Source of the DNA: a virus
Length of the DNA: 64,000 nucleotides
Strand: one strand, 5' to 3'
IMG/VR virus record: IMGVR_UViG_3300036715_003906
Location: 124,001 to 188,000 of that record
Made by a program: the position numbers and the translations under genes. Position 1 is the stretch's first letter. The number at the start of each line of letters is the position of its first letter. Below, in pieces: positions 31,284-39,649 of the stretch. The notes beneath the pieces were generated by a model. It saw nothing but the letters and a program-made list of their open reading frames with translations, ran no database searches and had not been told where the DNA came from.

Positions 31284-34200
31284 TCAGCCCTGCTTGATCC
31301 GCTTGAGGGCCGGCAGGAGGGCGGCGCGGATCGCGGGGTTCTCGTGGGCGACCTTGACGATCTCGGTCTTGAGGGCGATGTACGCCTGCTTGTCCTGGCC
31401 CTGGTCCTGGTCGCCCTTGCCCTCCGCCTTCTCCTCCATGTGCTTCTTGAGCGCCGGGGGCATCTCGCCACCCTGCTTCTGCTGACCCTGACCCTGCTGG
31501 TCTTGCTGGGCCTGCTCGTCCTCGGCGAACTTGTCCGCCAGCTCGATGAGGTCGTAGGCGAGGGCGGGCTGGTCGGAGGCGAACTTCTGGGCGAACGCGC
31601 GGAGACGGATGGAGGGCTTCATGGTCTTCTCCTGAACGGGGGGATAAGAGGATTCACTCGCTTCCCTGAGGGTCTGCAAGGTGCCGGGGTCCCGCACCTG
31701 TGCGAGCCGGGCGAGGAGCGTGTTGTAGATCGTCGGGTGAACCCCGACCGAGTAGCGACCCCCACCGGTCTCCCGGATGGCCAGGTCGAGCGCCGCACGG
31801 TAGCGGGCGTCCGGCACCATCCCCTCGGGGACGGGGGACAGCGGGGGCGACCGGAGCCGCTCCTTGGCGGCCGTCAGGATCGCCTGGAAGTCCGACTCGC
31901 CCATGTCCCGGGCGCGAGCCTGCTCCCAACCCTGGTAGGCGTAGGGGGGCTGAGACGGGTCCTCGGGGTAGGGGTCCACGCCCCAGTAGACCGCCGTCCG
32001 ATCGATGCGCGTCATCGTCACCCGCGGGGTACAAGAAGAAAGTGCAAGGGTCCGACCGAGAAGAAGACAGGCCGTCTTCGTCTTCGGCTCCTTCCCCTCC
32101 CCCCCGAGGCTCTTCACGAGGTCGTCGAAGAGGTCCTTCGAGTCCTTCTCGGCCTCCGCCTGGGACTTCGGGCGCCACTCGTACCGCGGGGGCTTGAGCG
32201 GCTTCGGGGGCTCGGCCGGGTCATCCTTCTTGTCCAGTTTCGCCTGGCGGATACGCTCCTCGAACGGCAAGGGCGGGTCCTTGCTCCGCTTCGCCGGGTC
32301 CCCGGCCTTCCACGCCTCCGCCTCCCGGTCGGCCTCCGCCTTGAGCTTCTGGCGCTTCTTCTCCCGGGCCTTCGTCTCCTGGGTCCAGCCCTTGTGCTGC
32401 TTCTTCCACGCCTTCTTGTCGGTGCGGTAGTCCTCGGCGTCGAGCGTGTCGAGGTAGGGTAGGAGCTTGTCCGCCTTCTTGGCGTTCATGCCCGCGAGGC
32501 GGTTGTAGATCCGAGTGCGGAAGAGCCGGCCCAGGTTCCTCTTCGGCACGTCCTCGGGCAGCTCCTTGTCCCGGCCGCGCAGAAAGCCCGTGGCCTCCGT
32601 GAGACGGCCGGCGATCTGCCCCGCGGGCATCCGCTCGTGGAACGCCTTGGATGAGGACGGGTCGAGGTACGTGTGGAGCGCGTCCTGGTACGACCGCCCC
32701 TGGAGGTAGGCCGCCGCCACCTCCCGCGTGGCCGGGTCCTTCACGTTGTCGAACAGGTGCTTCGCCTTGCCCGGAGACATCCCGTTGTCAGGGTCCGCCA
32801 TGGCCTTCGAGAAGACCTTGTCCGCGAGACCCTTCTCCCCGCCCAGCCGGGCCGTCACCATGGCCTGAGCGAGCGCCTTGGGGGCACCCATGCGCTTGTA
32901 GCTGTCGAAGACCTGCCGGCGCACGGCGAGGCTCATGGCCACCACCTTGTTGCGGTGGTCCTGCCATGCCTCCCCCTGCTCCTTGGGGGTGAGTTCCTTG
33001 TAGGGCTTCACGACGCCCTTGGCGTCCTTGCCCTGCGACGGGGGACCCACCTTGTCGGGGTCGGTCTGGAAGAATGCCTTGGACTTGTCGACGTAGTCGT
33101 CGAGGTCCGAGGGCCGCACCTCACGCCGCTTCGCCACGTCGAAGGCCGCCGCCACCGTCTCGGCGTCGTGCGGATGCAGGCCCGACTTGAGCAGCTTCCT
33201 GGCCTGGTGGGGCCCGAGGCGCTCGATGAGCACCCGCTGGGCCCGGGCCTTGTCCTCGGGTGTGGCTGGGGGGCGGGTCACCGCCGGCCGGTTCGGCTTG
33301 CCCTTGGGTGACTTGCCGTCCCCCCCTCCGGCATCTTCGTCCTCGGGCTCGGGCTTGGGCTTGGGCTTGGCCTCGGGCGGGGGCTTCGGGACCGCCAGGG
33401 CCTCGATGATGTCCGACACGGTCTCGATGCCCTGGATCTTGGCCCCCCCGAGGAGGGCCCCGGCCGGGACCTTGTCCGAGATGACCCGCAAGGGGTTCGT
33501 CGGGTCGTTCAGACCCTTGAACCGGGACTCCATGGCAGGGTCCCCCTTGAGCAAGTTGCGGATGTGCTCCCCGCGCTCGTACAGCTCCTTCGGGCTCGCC
33601 GACGGGGGCTTGTCCGGCTTCGCGTCATCCTTGGGGGAGGGCTTCTCGGGCTCCTCGGGCGGGGCGTCCTCGGGCCCCTCATCCTCGCCCTCGTCGCCCT
33701 CCTCGTCCTCGTCGATCGGCTCGTAAGCGCTCGGGGTCTCCTTGAGGGTGTCGGGCTTGATCCGCACCACCTTGCCGTCCTCCTTGCGCCGGACGGTGAC
33801 GAGGTCCTCCTCCCCCTCGTCGCCCTCCTCGTCCTCGTCGATCGGCTCGTAAGCGCTCGGGGTCTCCTTGAGGGTGTCGGGCTTGACCCGCACCACCTTG
33901 CCGTCCTCCTTGCGCCGGACGGTGACGAGGTCCTCCTCCCCCTCCTCGGCCGCCTGCCGCAGCCAGCGCCCCACCAGGGCCGCCTTGAGGTTGCGACGCT
34001 CCCGCACCCACCCCGGGGGCTTGACCTTGGGCTGCTTCTCGGGCTCGGGCGTCTTGGGCGTCTCCGGGGGCATGGGGGGACGAGGAGCCGCCTTGGGCTG
34101 GGGACGCGGGTCGGGCCACTTCGGGTGAGGGAGGGGGTCCTTGTGGCAGTGGGGCTTGTGGACGCGGGGGAGCTTGCGCGGGGGCCGGATGCCGTCATCC

Positions 34201-34544
34201 CGATGGGGCTCGTTGTCGGGGACCTTCTCGTAGAGGTCTGGGTCGTCCCGGAGCGTGTCGGGGTGGACGCGGGGGACCTCGTCCTTGGTCTTGTTGCGGA
34301 CGCGGACCCACTCCGCCGCCAGACGCTCCGCCATGGAGCCCGCGACCTTCTTGCGGTTCAGGCTCATGTCGGGGTCCGTCTTGGTGTCCTTGTCCCCGTC
34401 CGTGTCGGGGTCCCGCTCGGGCCGAATGTGCTCCCGCTTCGCGTCGTCACGGGGAGGCTTGACCTTGGGCGCTGGGCGCACCAGCCGCTCGGCCTCCGCC
34501 TCTTCCCGCTCGTGAGTGTCCTTGGTGGCCCCGATGTCGCGCAC
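31284..34544 (-). CDS. Very long charged head-region ORF (1086 codons), probably several fused coding units
   Basis: GTG start after GGAGG. Residues 1-150 are basic and Pro-rich. Residues 215-300 hold two nearly identical 42-residue repeats (EEDLVTVRRKEDGKVVRVKP then DTLKETPSAYEPIDEDEEGD); a degenerate third copy (VRVRNKTKDEVPRVHPDTLR) lies near residue 80. Residues 400-830 are helical and charged. At 32015 and 31622 are internal ATGs (MTRIDRTAVYWGVDPYPEDP and MKPSIRLRAFAQKFASDQPA), each behind a promoter-like motif, the second also behind AGGAGA, with no stop between. The final 110 residues are Gln-rich then helical, like scaffold/core proteins. It may be one head-core protein or three in-frame products. 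Confidence 0.6.
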   Translation of the reverse strand: MRDIGATKDTHEREEAEAERLVRPAPKVKPPRDDAKREHIRPERDPDTDGDKDTKTDPDMSLNRKKVAGSMAERLAAEWVRVRNKTKDEVPRVHPDTLRDDPDLYEKVPDNEPHRDDGIRPPRKLPRVHKPHCHKDPLPHPKWPDPRPQPKAAPRPPMPPETPKTPEPEKQPKVKPPGWVRERRNLKAALVGRWLRQAAEEGEEDLVTVRRKEDGKVVRVKPDTLKETPSAYEPIDEDEEGDEGEEDLVTVRRKEDGKVVRIKPDTLKETPSAYEPIDEDEEGDEGEDEGPEDAPPEEPEKPSPKDDAKPDKPPSASPKELYERGEHIRNLLKGDPAMESRFKGLNDPTNPLRVISDKVPAGALLGGAKIQGIETVSDIIEALAVPKPPPEAKPKPKPEPEDEDAGGGDGKSPKGKPNRPAVTRPPATPEDKARAQRVLIERLGPHQARKLLKSGLHPHDAETVAAAFDVAKRREVRPSDLDDYVDKSKAFFQTDPDKVGPPSQGKDAKGVVKPYKELTPKEQGEAWQDHRNKVVAMSLAVRRQVFDSYKRMGAPKALAQAMVTARLGGEKGLADKVFSKAMADPDNGMSPGKAKHLFDNVKDPATREVAAAYLQGRSYQDALHTYLDPSSSKAFHERMPAGQIAGRLTEATGFLRGRDKELPEDVPKRNLGRLFRTRIYNRLAGMNAKKADKLLPYLDTLDAEDYRTDKKAWKKQHKGWTQETKAREKKRQKLKAEADREAEAWKAGDPAKRSKDPPLPFEERIRQAKLDKKDDPAEPPKPLKPPRYEWRPKSQAEAEKDSKDLFDDLVKSLGGEGKEPKTKTACLLLGRTLALSSCTPRVTMTRIDRTAVYWGVDPYPEDPSQPPYAYQGWEQARARDMGESDFQAILTAAKERLRSPPLSPVPEGMVPDARYRAALDLAIRETGGGRYSVGVHPTIYNTLLARLAQVRDPGTLQTLREASESSYPPVQEKTMKPSIRLRAFAQKFASDQPALAYDLIELADKFAEDEQAQQDQQGQGQQKQGGEMPPALKKHMEEKAEGKGDQDQGQDKQAYIALKTEIVKVAHENPAIRAALLPALKRIKQG
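31639..31650 (-). promoter_or_regulatory. Promoter-like motif TCTTATCCCCCC
   Basis: The minus strand reads CCTCTTATCCCCCCG, 17 bases upstream of AGGAGA..ATG 31622 inside the long ORF. Suggests separate expression of the last 112 codons. Confidence 0.35.
32026..32046 (-). promoter_or_regulatory. Promoter-like motif TTTCTTCTTGTACCCC
   Basis: The minus strand reads GCACTTTCTTCTTGTACCCC, 11 bases upstream of internal ATG 32015. The upstream coding sequence loses protein-like character here (ACLLLGRTLALSSCTPRVT), as expected for an intergenic region. Confidence 0.4.
33691..33942 (-). repeat. 126-bp direct coding repeat, two copies
   Basis: Two tandem copies (starting at 33691 and 33817) differ at very few bases, including one Val/Ile codon. 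Recent duplication of a 42-residue acidic/basic module. Confidence 0.85.
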
Positions 34545-34568
34545 ACCTCCGGCGGGGGGATAGAAGGG

Positions 34569-37500
34569 TTAGGCGCGGCGGGACTGGGGCGGGGGAAAGG
34601 GGACCGCCTTTGGCCGGGGCTTCGTCGAGGCAAAGCGGTTGCTGTCCTCCCCCTCGGCCGGCGGGGGGGTCAAGGTGAGACCGAGGCTCGTGGCGATCTT
34701 CTCCTTGACGTCCGACCCCTCGGCGAGCATCCGGCCCACTTCACCGTAGATGGCCCGCGTCACCTCGTTGAAGGTGGCGTCGTTGACGGTGAACATATCC
34801 TTTTCGAGCTTCTGCCGGGTGTCGTGCGGGTCGATGTTGAACATCTCCAGGATGACGTCGATCGAGACCGACCCCTTCTGGTACAGGTTGAACAGCGCGT
34901 CGAACGTGTCCTGGCTGTCCCGGAGCGGCAGGCGGGTGAAGCTGAGGGACGGGTAGAGGACCACTTCCTCGCCCCACTCGTCGAGTTCGATGAAGCCCTT
35001 GCGCCGGGCCACGGGCTTGAACAGGTACTCCTCGACGTACTCCTGCAAGATCTCCCGCAGAAACAGGTAGCGCTGGTTGATCACTTCGAGCTTGAGCCGG
35101 TCGCCCGAGTAGAGGGTCTCGCCCGAGAGAAGGCTCTCGGTCACGCCCAGGCCGGTGCGCAGGTGGCGCTCCGTGATCTCGTACTCCGAGGACAGGTCGA
35201 GGAGCCTGTCGCGGCTCCCCATCTCCTCCCAGTGCAGCTCGTAGTTGACGATGATCGAGTAGTCGGGGTCGACGAGGGCGTAGTCCACCTGATCGCGAAG
35301 GGCCTCGACGTCGTTTTCGCTGAGGTCGTCGGCCCAGATGATCCGCTTCGGGGTCATCGCCCGGCTGGCGATCTGGGTCTGCGCCTGGCGGAGCTTCTCC
35401 CGGTAGTACAGGGTGCGAAGGCAGTTGGAAGTACGCGAAAGTCCAGCGAAAAACGAGTGGTCTTCGTGGACGTTGAGGCTGTAGACCGGCCCCTCGTGCA
35501 TGGCCGTCGAGACCGATTGCACCCGGTAGAAGAGCTTCCCCTCGTGCTCGACGTGCCGTGACCCCGAGCGCCCGTCCTTCCACTCGTCAGGATCTTGCCG
35601 CTTGGCAAGGAAACCCGACTCGAAGAACGTCTTGACGGAAGGACCATGCGTAAAGTGAACGGAGTGCAAGGGCTTCGCCCAAGCCCTCTCTCCGTTCGCC
35701 TGCCTGACCCAACGTTCCTTCGTAGGCTTCGTCTTGGAGACCGGGATGCCGAGGGACGTGCAGAGCAAGAAAATCTGATCCATAAGCACATGGTTCGTAC
35801 CGTTGAACCGGACGCAGATGCTCCCGTCTTTCTTGCGGACGACATCCCCATCGGAGTCACAGAAACCTCGAAGGAGACCGAGCAAGAACCCCTTGTTGGC
35901 GTCGAAGACCCACGCGGGCAGGTGTTTGTCCTCGCTCGTGTGCCCGAAATTTGCGGCCATCCAACGCACGAGAGCGTCCTGGTAGCCGTCCATGTGGACC
36001 CCAGCCCCAGCATGGCTCTCCGACCACACGACCTTGAGCACGTCGAGCATCGGCTTGATCTGCTCTTGGATCGCCTTAACGGACGCGGGCTCGTTGGGGC
36101 CGTAGGTGAACCCGAGCGTACCGTAGTCGAGCCCCTCGTGCTTCGTGATGTGCCCGTCCCCGAGCCAGAAACCGAGGAAGTACCCGAAACCTGCAACCAG
36201 CGGGAGCACCCGCATGGGGAAGGTCTTGGTGTGGGCGGCGCTCGTCGGGGCTTTCAAGCCGGACTTGTTGGGCGGGAAGTTGAGGGTCTTGTCCTTGGCG
36301 ACCGTCACCCCGTACCCGAGCGACACGAGTTGGGACCGGATCTCCTTGAGCGTGACCGGATGAAGGCCGAAGCGTTCGCAGACTTCGGCCGAACGCATCG
36401 CCACGGGCTCCGTGAGCGTCGATGCCCATTCGAGGATGACGTTGAGGTCGTTGGTGCGACCGACCTTTCGAGGGTCCGTCTGTTCCTTCTCATACCTGAC
36501 CGTGAACGAGTGCGTCGTCCGGTCCACGACCTCCCAGCGAAGGTCTGAGGTACCTCCAGAGCGACGGGCACGGTAGTCGGCCTCGACCCCGTGCATGAAC
36601 TCCGCGAGATCGACGCCCCCAACCAACGAACCAGAAAGCGGGACCTGCGCGACCTGAAGGTAATCCCCAGCCCGGATGTCCTCCGCAGGAAGCTCGACCA
36701 CGGACCCGTCGCGAAGCACGGGGTACTTGTGGTCCTTCGTGCAGCCCACTGGCGGCTCGATCTTGGCGACGTGAAGAAGCGCGATCTCCTCCGCCACGGG
36801 ACGGACACCGACCTCGAACTCACGCCACGCCCCCGTGTGCGAAAGCACTCGATCCGTGTCGGGATCGAGATCCTCGATGTGGACTTGCCGAACCACCCCG
36901 TCCCGTTTCACGAGAACCGGGGTGCCTGCGATGTGGCAGCGGTCGAGGATGGACTGGCCCAGCTCGTCCCCCGCACCCTTCCGGGCCGAGAGCATGTGGA
37001 CGAAGGACCCCTCGTCCGGGTCGTCGCCGAGGGGGATCAGGTGCCCGTTCTCGATGTAGTCCCGGATCTCGGCAGGGATCTCCTCGACCATCTCCGACGC
37101 AATGGGGTCGCCCATCTTCGCCTGCTGGATGAGGGCCCGATCCCGGTCCGAGGGGATCAGCTCGACCCGCATCTTGTCCGAGAAGTCGAAGGTCGTGACC
37201 TTGACCTGGTCGATCGGGAAAATGATGATCCGGTCCCACCCCTTGTAGTGCTTCCGGTAGTAGGCGTCCTCCTCCTCCTCGCGGGTGTCCTTCTCCACCC
37301 TCTCGACGTCGTCGACCTCGCGGGCCCCGTGCTCGTCAACCACGCTGCGGCGGACCTTCTTGGGCTCGTAGCCGACGTCGTCAGGAAGCGGGACCTGGTG
37401 GTCCTCGGCGAAGATGGCGACGTTGCCGTCCAGCCAGTAGTGGCGGACGATGGTCGCCAGCCGCTGGAACAGCTTGACCTTCTTCGACATCTTCTGGAAG

Positions 37501-37943
37501 AAGGAGAGGATGTACTTGCCGTACTGCTCGGGGCTCGTGAAGCCCTCGGGGTGCGAGATGGGCTTCGGGGCCGCCAGTCGCACCTTCGACAACGGCAGCT
37601 CCGTGTGCAGGTCGATCGACTGCGCGACGATGGGCTCGGAGTTGTAGAAGTGCCGGTAGATCTCCCGCTTCTCGCGGAGAGACTGCGGCAGCTCCAGGAA
37701 GTCGGTCGAGAGCTGGGGGGAGAAGAAGGACCCGTTCTGGGCCAGACTCGTGTAGCCGCCCATGCCCCCGGCGTAGTTCGCCGTGCGGGTGTTCCCTGCC
37801 AGACCCTCGCGGCGAGCCCGACGCTCCAGGGGGGTCAGGGGCATCATCTGCACAGGGGACGCCACCCGGGGGTGGTTCCGACGCATGTGGGGGTCGAGGG
37901 CAGCCTGAACGGGCCGGGCCGAGGTGTAAGGGCGTGGGGGCAT
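34569..37943 (-). CDS. Portal protein interrupted by an intein
   Basis: 1124 codons; residues 336-840 are an intein, leaving a 619-residue protein. N-extein: LPQSLREKREIYRHFYNSEP then IVAQSIDLHTELPLSKVRLA, and QVKVTTFDFSDKMRVELIPS. C-extein: LRTLYYREKLRQAQTQIASR then DLSENDVEALRDQVDYALVD and SFTRLPLRDSQDTFDALFNL. The pattern, size and place (between terminase and protease/capsid) fit a portal of the T4-gp20/SPP1-like type, and the pairing SILDR-CLRTLYY is a helical segment of the crown/stem side. ATG 37943 has GAGGAG upstream and an in-frame TGA just before. The upstream gene overlaps it in another frame. Confidence 0.8.
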   Translation of the reverse strand: MPPRPYTSARPVQAALDPHMRRNHPRVASPVQMMPLTPLERRARREGLAGNTRTANYAGGMGGYTSLAQNGSFFSPQLSTDFLELPQSLREKREIYRHFYNSEPIVAQSIDLHTELPLSKVRLAAPKPISHPEGFTSPEQYGKYILSFFQKMSKKVKLFQRLATIVRHYWLDGNVAIFAEDHQVPLPDDVGYEPKKVRRSVVDEHGAREVDDVERVEKDTREEEEDAYYRKHYKGWDRIIIFPIDQVKVTTFDFSDKMRVELIPSDRDRALIQQAKMGDPIASEMVEEIPAEIRDYIENGHLIPLGDDPDEGSFVHMLSARKGAGDELGQSILDRCHIAGTPVLVKRDGVVRQVHIEDLDPDTDRVLSHTGAWREFEVGVRPVAEEIALLHVAKIEPPVGCTKDHKYPVLRDGSVVELPAEDIRAGDYLQVAQVPLSGSLVGGVDLAEFMHGVEADYRARRSGGTSDLRWEVVDRTTHSFTVRYEKEQTDPRKVGRTNDLNVILEWASTLTEPVAMRSAEVCERFGLHPVTLKEIRSQLVSLGYGVTVAKDKTLNFPPNKSGLKAPTSAAHTKTFPMRVLPLVAGFGYFLGFWLGDGHITKHEGLDYGTLGFTYGPNEPASVKAIQEQIKPMLDVLKVVWSESHAGAGVHMDGYQDALVRWMAANFGHTSEDKHLPAWVFDANKGFLLGLLRGFCDSDGDVVRKKDGSICVRFNGTNHVLMDQIFLLCTSLGIPVSKTKPTKERWVRQANGERAWAKPLHSVHFTHGPSVKTFFESGFLAKRQDPDEWKDGRSGSRHVEHEGKLFYRVQSVSTAMHEGPVYSLNVHEDHSFFAGLSRTSNCLRTLYYREKLRQAQTQIASRAMTPKRIIWADDLSENDVEALRDQVDYALVDPDYSIIVNYELHWEEMGSRDRLLDLSSEYEITERHLRTGLGVTESLLSGETLYSGDRLKLEVINQRYLFLREILQEYVEEYLFKPVARRKGFIELDEWGEEVVLYPSLSFTRLPLRDSQDTFDALFNLYQKGSVSIDVILEMFNIDPHDTRQKLEKDMFTVNDATFNEVTRAIYGEVGRMLAEGSDVKEKIATSLGLTLTPPPAEGEDSNRFASTKPRPKAVPFPPPQSRRA
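35424..36938 (-). mobile_element. Intein in the portal gene (505 residues, LAGLIDADG type)
   Basis: Begins CHIAGTPVLVKRDGVVRQVH (Cys1, block A), block B CTKDHKYPVL, endonuclease motifs GYFLGFWLGDGHI and LLGLLRGFCDSDGD (both with the acidic residue), block F GPVYSLNVHEDHSFFAGLSR, end TSN before Cys+1. Penultimate Ser instead of His, as in the protease intein and split intein 1. The intact LAGLIDADG pair suggests a possibly active homing endonuclease. Confidence 0.9.
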
Positions 37944-38361
37944 CGATCAGCTCCTCACCGTAAAGGCTCATAAGGTCATCAAATGGGGACGGACGGGCCA
38001 CCGCCCGCCTCTCCTCGGTCCGGGCCCGTCTTGCCGCCGCCTCGGCCTGGCGCTGGGCCTCCTCCTGGCGATACTCACGGCCCCGCACGAGGAGCCGGTC
38101 GTAGATAGCCGCCCGGCCGAGGGCCTGGTCCACCATCCCCCCGGTGCGGGACCAGGCGCTGGCGCACGCCAGGAGCTTCGGCCGGTCAGGCTCCTCCTCG
38201 GGGGTGAGGCCGTGGGGGCCCCCTTGAAGACGGGCCCGCTGAGCGAGGACTTGGCCCAGAGACGTGAGCCGCTGGGCATCGCGGCGGAGGCTGTCCCGGA
38301 GCTGGCGAATCTCGCCGAGCACCTCTTCCGCTGTCATCCGCGAAGGGTCTGGACCGGGCAT
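37381..38361 (-). CDS. Helical protein upstream of portal; 3' end unclear
   Basis: Protein-like for about 144 codons: MPGPDPSRMTAEEVLGEIRQ, a coiled Arg/Glu/Gln-rich part (EEAQRQAEAAARRARTEERR) and SPFDDLMSLYGEELID. The conventional frame then runs 182 more codons inside the portal gene, in shadow-like sequence, to 37381. An in-frame TTA at 37927-37929, 17 bases into the portal gene, would end it naturally at ...IDAPTP. Possibly a portal- or terminase-associated assembly factor. Confidence 0.55.
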   Translation of the reverse strand: MPGPDPSRMTAEEVLGEIRQLRDSLRRDAQRLTSLGQVLAQRARLQGGPHGLTPEEEPDRPKLLACASAWSRTGGMVDQALGRAAIYDRLLVRGREYRQEEAQRQAEAAARRARTEERRAVARPSPFDDLMSLYGEELIDAPTPLHLGPARSGCPRPPHASEPPPGGVPCADDAPDPPGASGSPRGSGREHPHGELRRGHGRLHESGPERVLLLPPALDRLPGAAAVSPREAGDLPALLQLRAHRRAVDRPAHGAAVVEGATGGPEAHLAPRGLHEPRAVRQVHPLLLPEDVEEGQAVPAAGDHRPPLLAGRQRRHLRRGPPGPAS

Positions 38362-38364
38362 GGG

Positions 38365-38883
38365 CTACATCGAGGTCTGGATGTGGAGGTAGTAAGCGTT
38401 CGCGGGCTTGGGAATCTGCGCCACGAACCCTGTGAAGAAGGCCGGCGCGAGGGGGTCTCCCGCGGGGGTCATCTCGTCCTCGTTGGTCCAGAGACCCCGG
38501 CGGCTCAGGTAGAGGACGTCGTTCGGCAAGTACGTGAGGGGCACAAGGGGTCCCGGGCCCGTGCGGCTCGTGTAGGTGTACCGCTCGTAGCTCGTCGTCC
38601 CGATCAGGCAGCCGCCCGAGAACATCGTGGCGTAGCGGTAGTGGGGCTGACTCCGGGTCATCGCCGTGAAGTCGTCCCCGGGCTCGTTGGACCCCCAGAT
38701 GAGGAAGCCCCCATAGAGCCCGGTCGAGTAGGTCACGACCCGCTCATCGAGCGGGCTGTCGGCCCACTGGACGCCCTGACCCCCCGCCCAGCCGCCCGTG
38801 ACCATGGCGTCCGCCACGACGACCGTCTGCCGGTCCCCGTAGAAGTAGAGGATGCAGTCCCGACCTCGCTGGATGTCCCTCAT
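38365..38883 (-). CDS. 172-residue virion protein, tandem paralogue of 38880-39398
   Basis: MRDIQRGRDCILYFYGDRQT, GLYGGFLIWGSNEPGDDFTA, YERYTYTSRTGPGPLVPLTY. Aligns end to end with its upstream neighbour of identical length. The motif (G..LWGSNE..D.FTAM..) is characteristic within the pair. Overlaps it by 4 bases. Their place between portal and terminase genes suggests a head or neck component. Confidence 0.7.
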   Translation of the reverse strand: MRDIQRGRDCILYFYGDRQTVVVADAMVTGGWAGGQGVQWADSPLDERVVTYSTGLYGGFLIWGSNEPGDDFTAMTRSQPHYRYATMFSGGCLIGTTSYERYTYTSRTGPGPLVPLTYLPNDVLYLSRRGLWTNEDEMTPAGDPLAPAFFTGFVAQIPKPANAYYLHIQTSM

Positions 38884-39398
38884 ATCGACACCTGGACGCT
38901 CAGGTACTGGGAGGTCGCCGCCGAGGGCGCCTGGGAGACGAAGCCCAGGTAGAACTGGTTGGGGGCCCGCGGGTCACCGCTGAGGGTCCATTCGTCCTCC
39001 TTCGTCCAGAAGCCCCGGAGGCTGAACACGAGCCGGTCGCTGGCCTTGTAGACCAGGGGGACCAGGGGCCCGGGACCGGTGCGGCTCGCGTAGGTGTACC
39101 GCTCGAAGGACCGCGTCGAGATGTGCCAGCCCCCCGCCCCGAGCACCAGGTAGCGGTAGGTGGGGAACTGCCCCGACATGGCCGTGAACTCGTCGCTCGA
39201 CTCGTTCGAGCCCCACAGGGCAAAGCCGCAGTAGTACCCGTCCGACCGCTTGACCGTGGGCAGGCCCCCCACGGACGTCGTCCACTGGATGCCGCTGCCC
39301 CCTTGCCACCCCTGCGCGGCGAAGTCGGCATCGACGGCGACCGTGTACGAGTCCCCTTTGACCAGGATGATGCAGTCCCGATGGCGGACGAGTTCCAT
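38880..39398 (-). CDS. 172-residue virion protein, tandem paralogue of 38365-38883
   Basis: Starts at MELVRHRDCIILVKGDSYTV (ATG 39398, one-base overlap with the previous stop), not at the longer upstream reading. GYYCGFALWGSNESSDEFTA and FERYTYASRTGPGPLVPLVY are shared with the downstream copy. Tandem duplication with roughly half the residues conserved by eye. Confidence 0.7.
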   Translation of the reverse strand: MELVRHRDCIILVKGDSYTVAVDADFAAQGWQGGSGIQWTTSVGGLPTVKRSDGYYCGFALWGSNESSDEFTAMSGQFPTYRYLVLGAGGWHISTRSFERYTYASRTGPGPLVPLVYKASDRLVFSLRGFWTKEDEWTLSGDPRAPNQFYLGFVSQAPSAATSQYLSVQVSI

Positions 39399-39646
39399 CA
39401 GACGAACTCCTCCTCCGTGGTCGGGCGACCGGGGATCTTGACCCAGGCCGTGACGATGTCCTTGAGCAAGCCGAGGTGCTTCGGGGACCCGGAGACGATG
39501 GCCTCCCACTCCCCACCGCGCTGGCGGAAGGCGAGACGGAGGGTGACGTAGTCCTTGGGCTCGATGACCAGGCCGCCGCCCGTCAAATGGTCAACGAGCT
39601 GGCGGAGCAGCTTGTTGGCGAAGACCTTGGGGACGTTCTCTTCCAC
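39398..39646 (-). CDS. Small hypothetical protein next to TerL
   Basis: 82 residues, GTG start: MEENVPKVFANKLLRQLVDH then GLVIEPKDYVTLRLAFRQRG. Small alpha/beta protein with no recognised family, following the terminase stop by three bases. Confidence 0.6.
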   Translation of the reverse strand: MEENVPKVFANKLLRQLVDHLTGGGLVIEPKDYVTLRLAFRQRGGEWEAIVSGSPKHLGLLKDIVTAWVKIPGRPTTEEEFV

Positions 39647-39649
39647 GGG

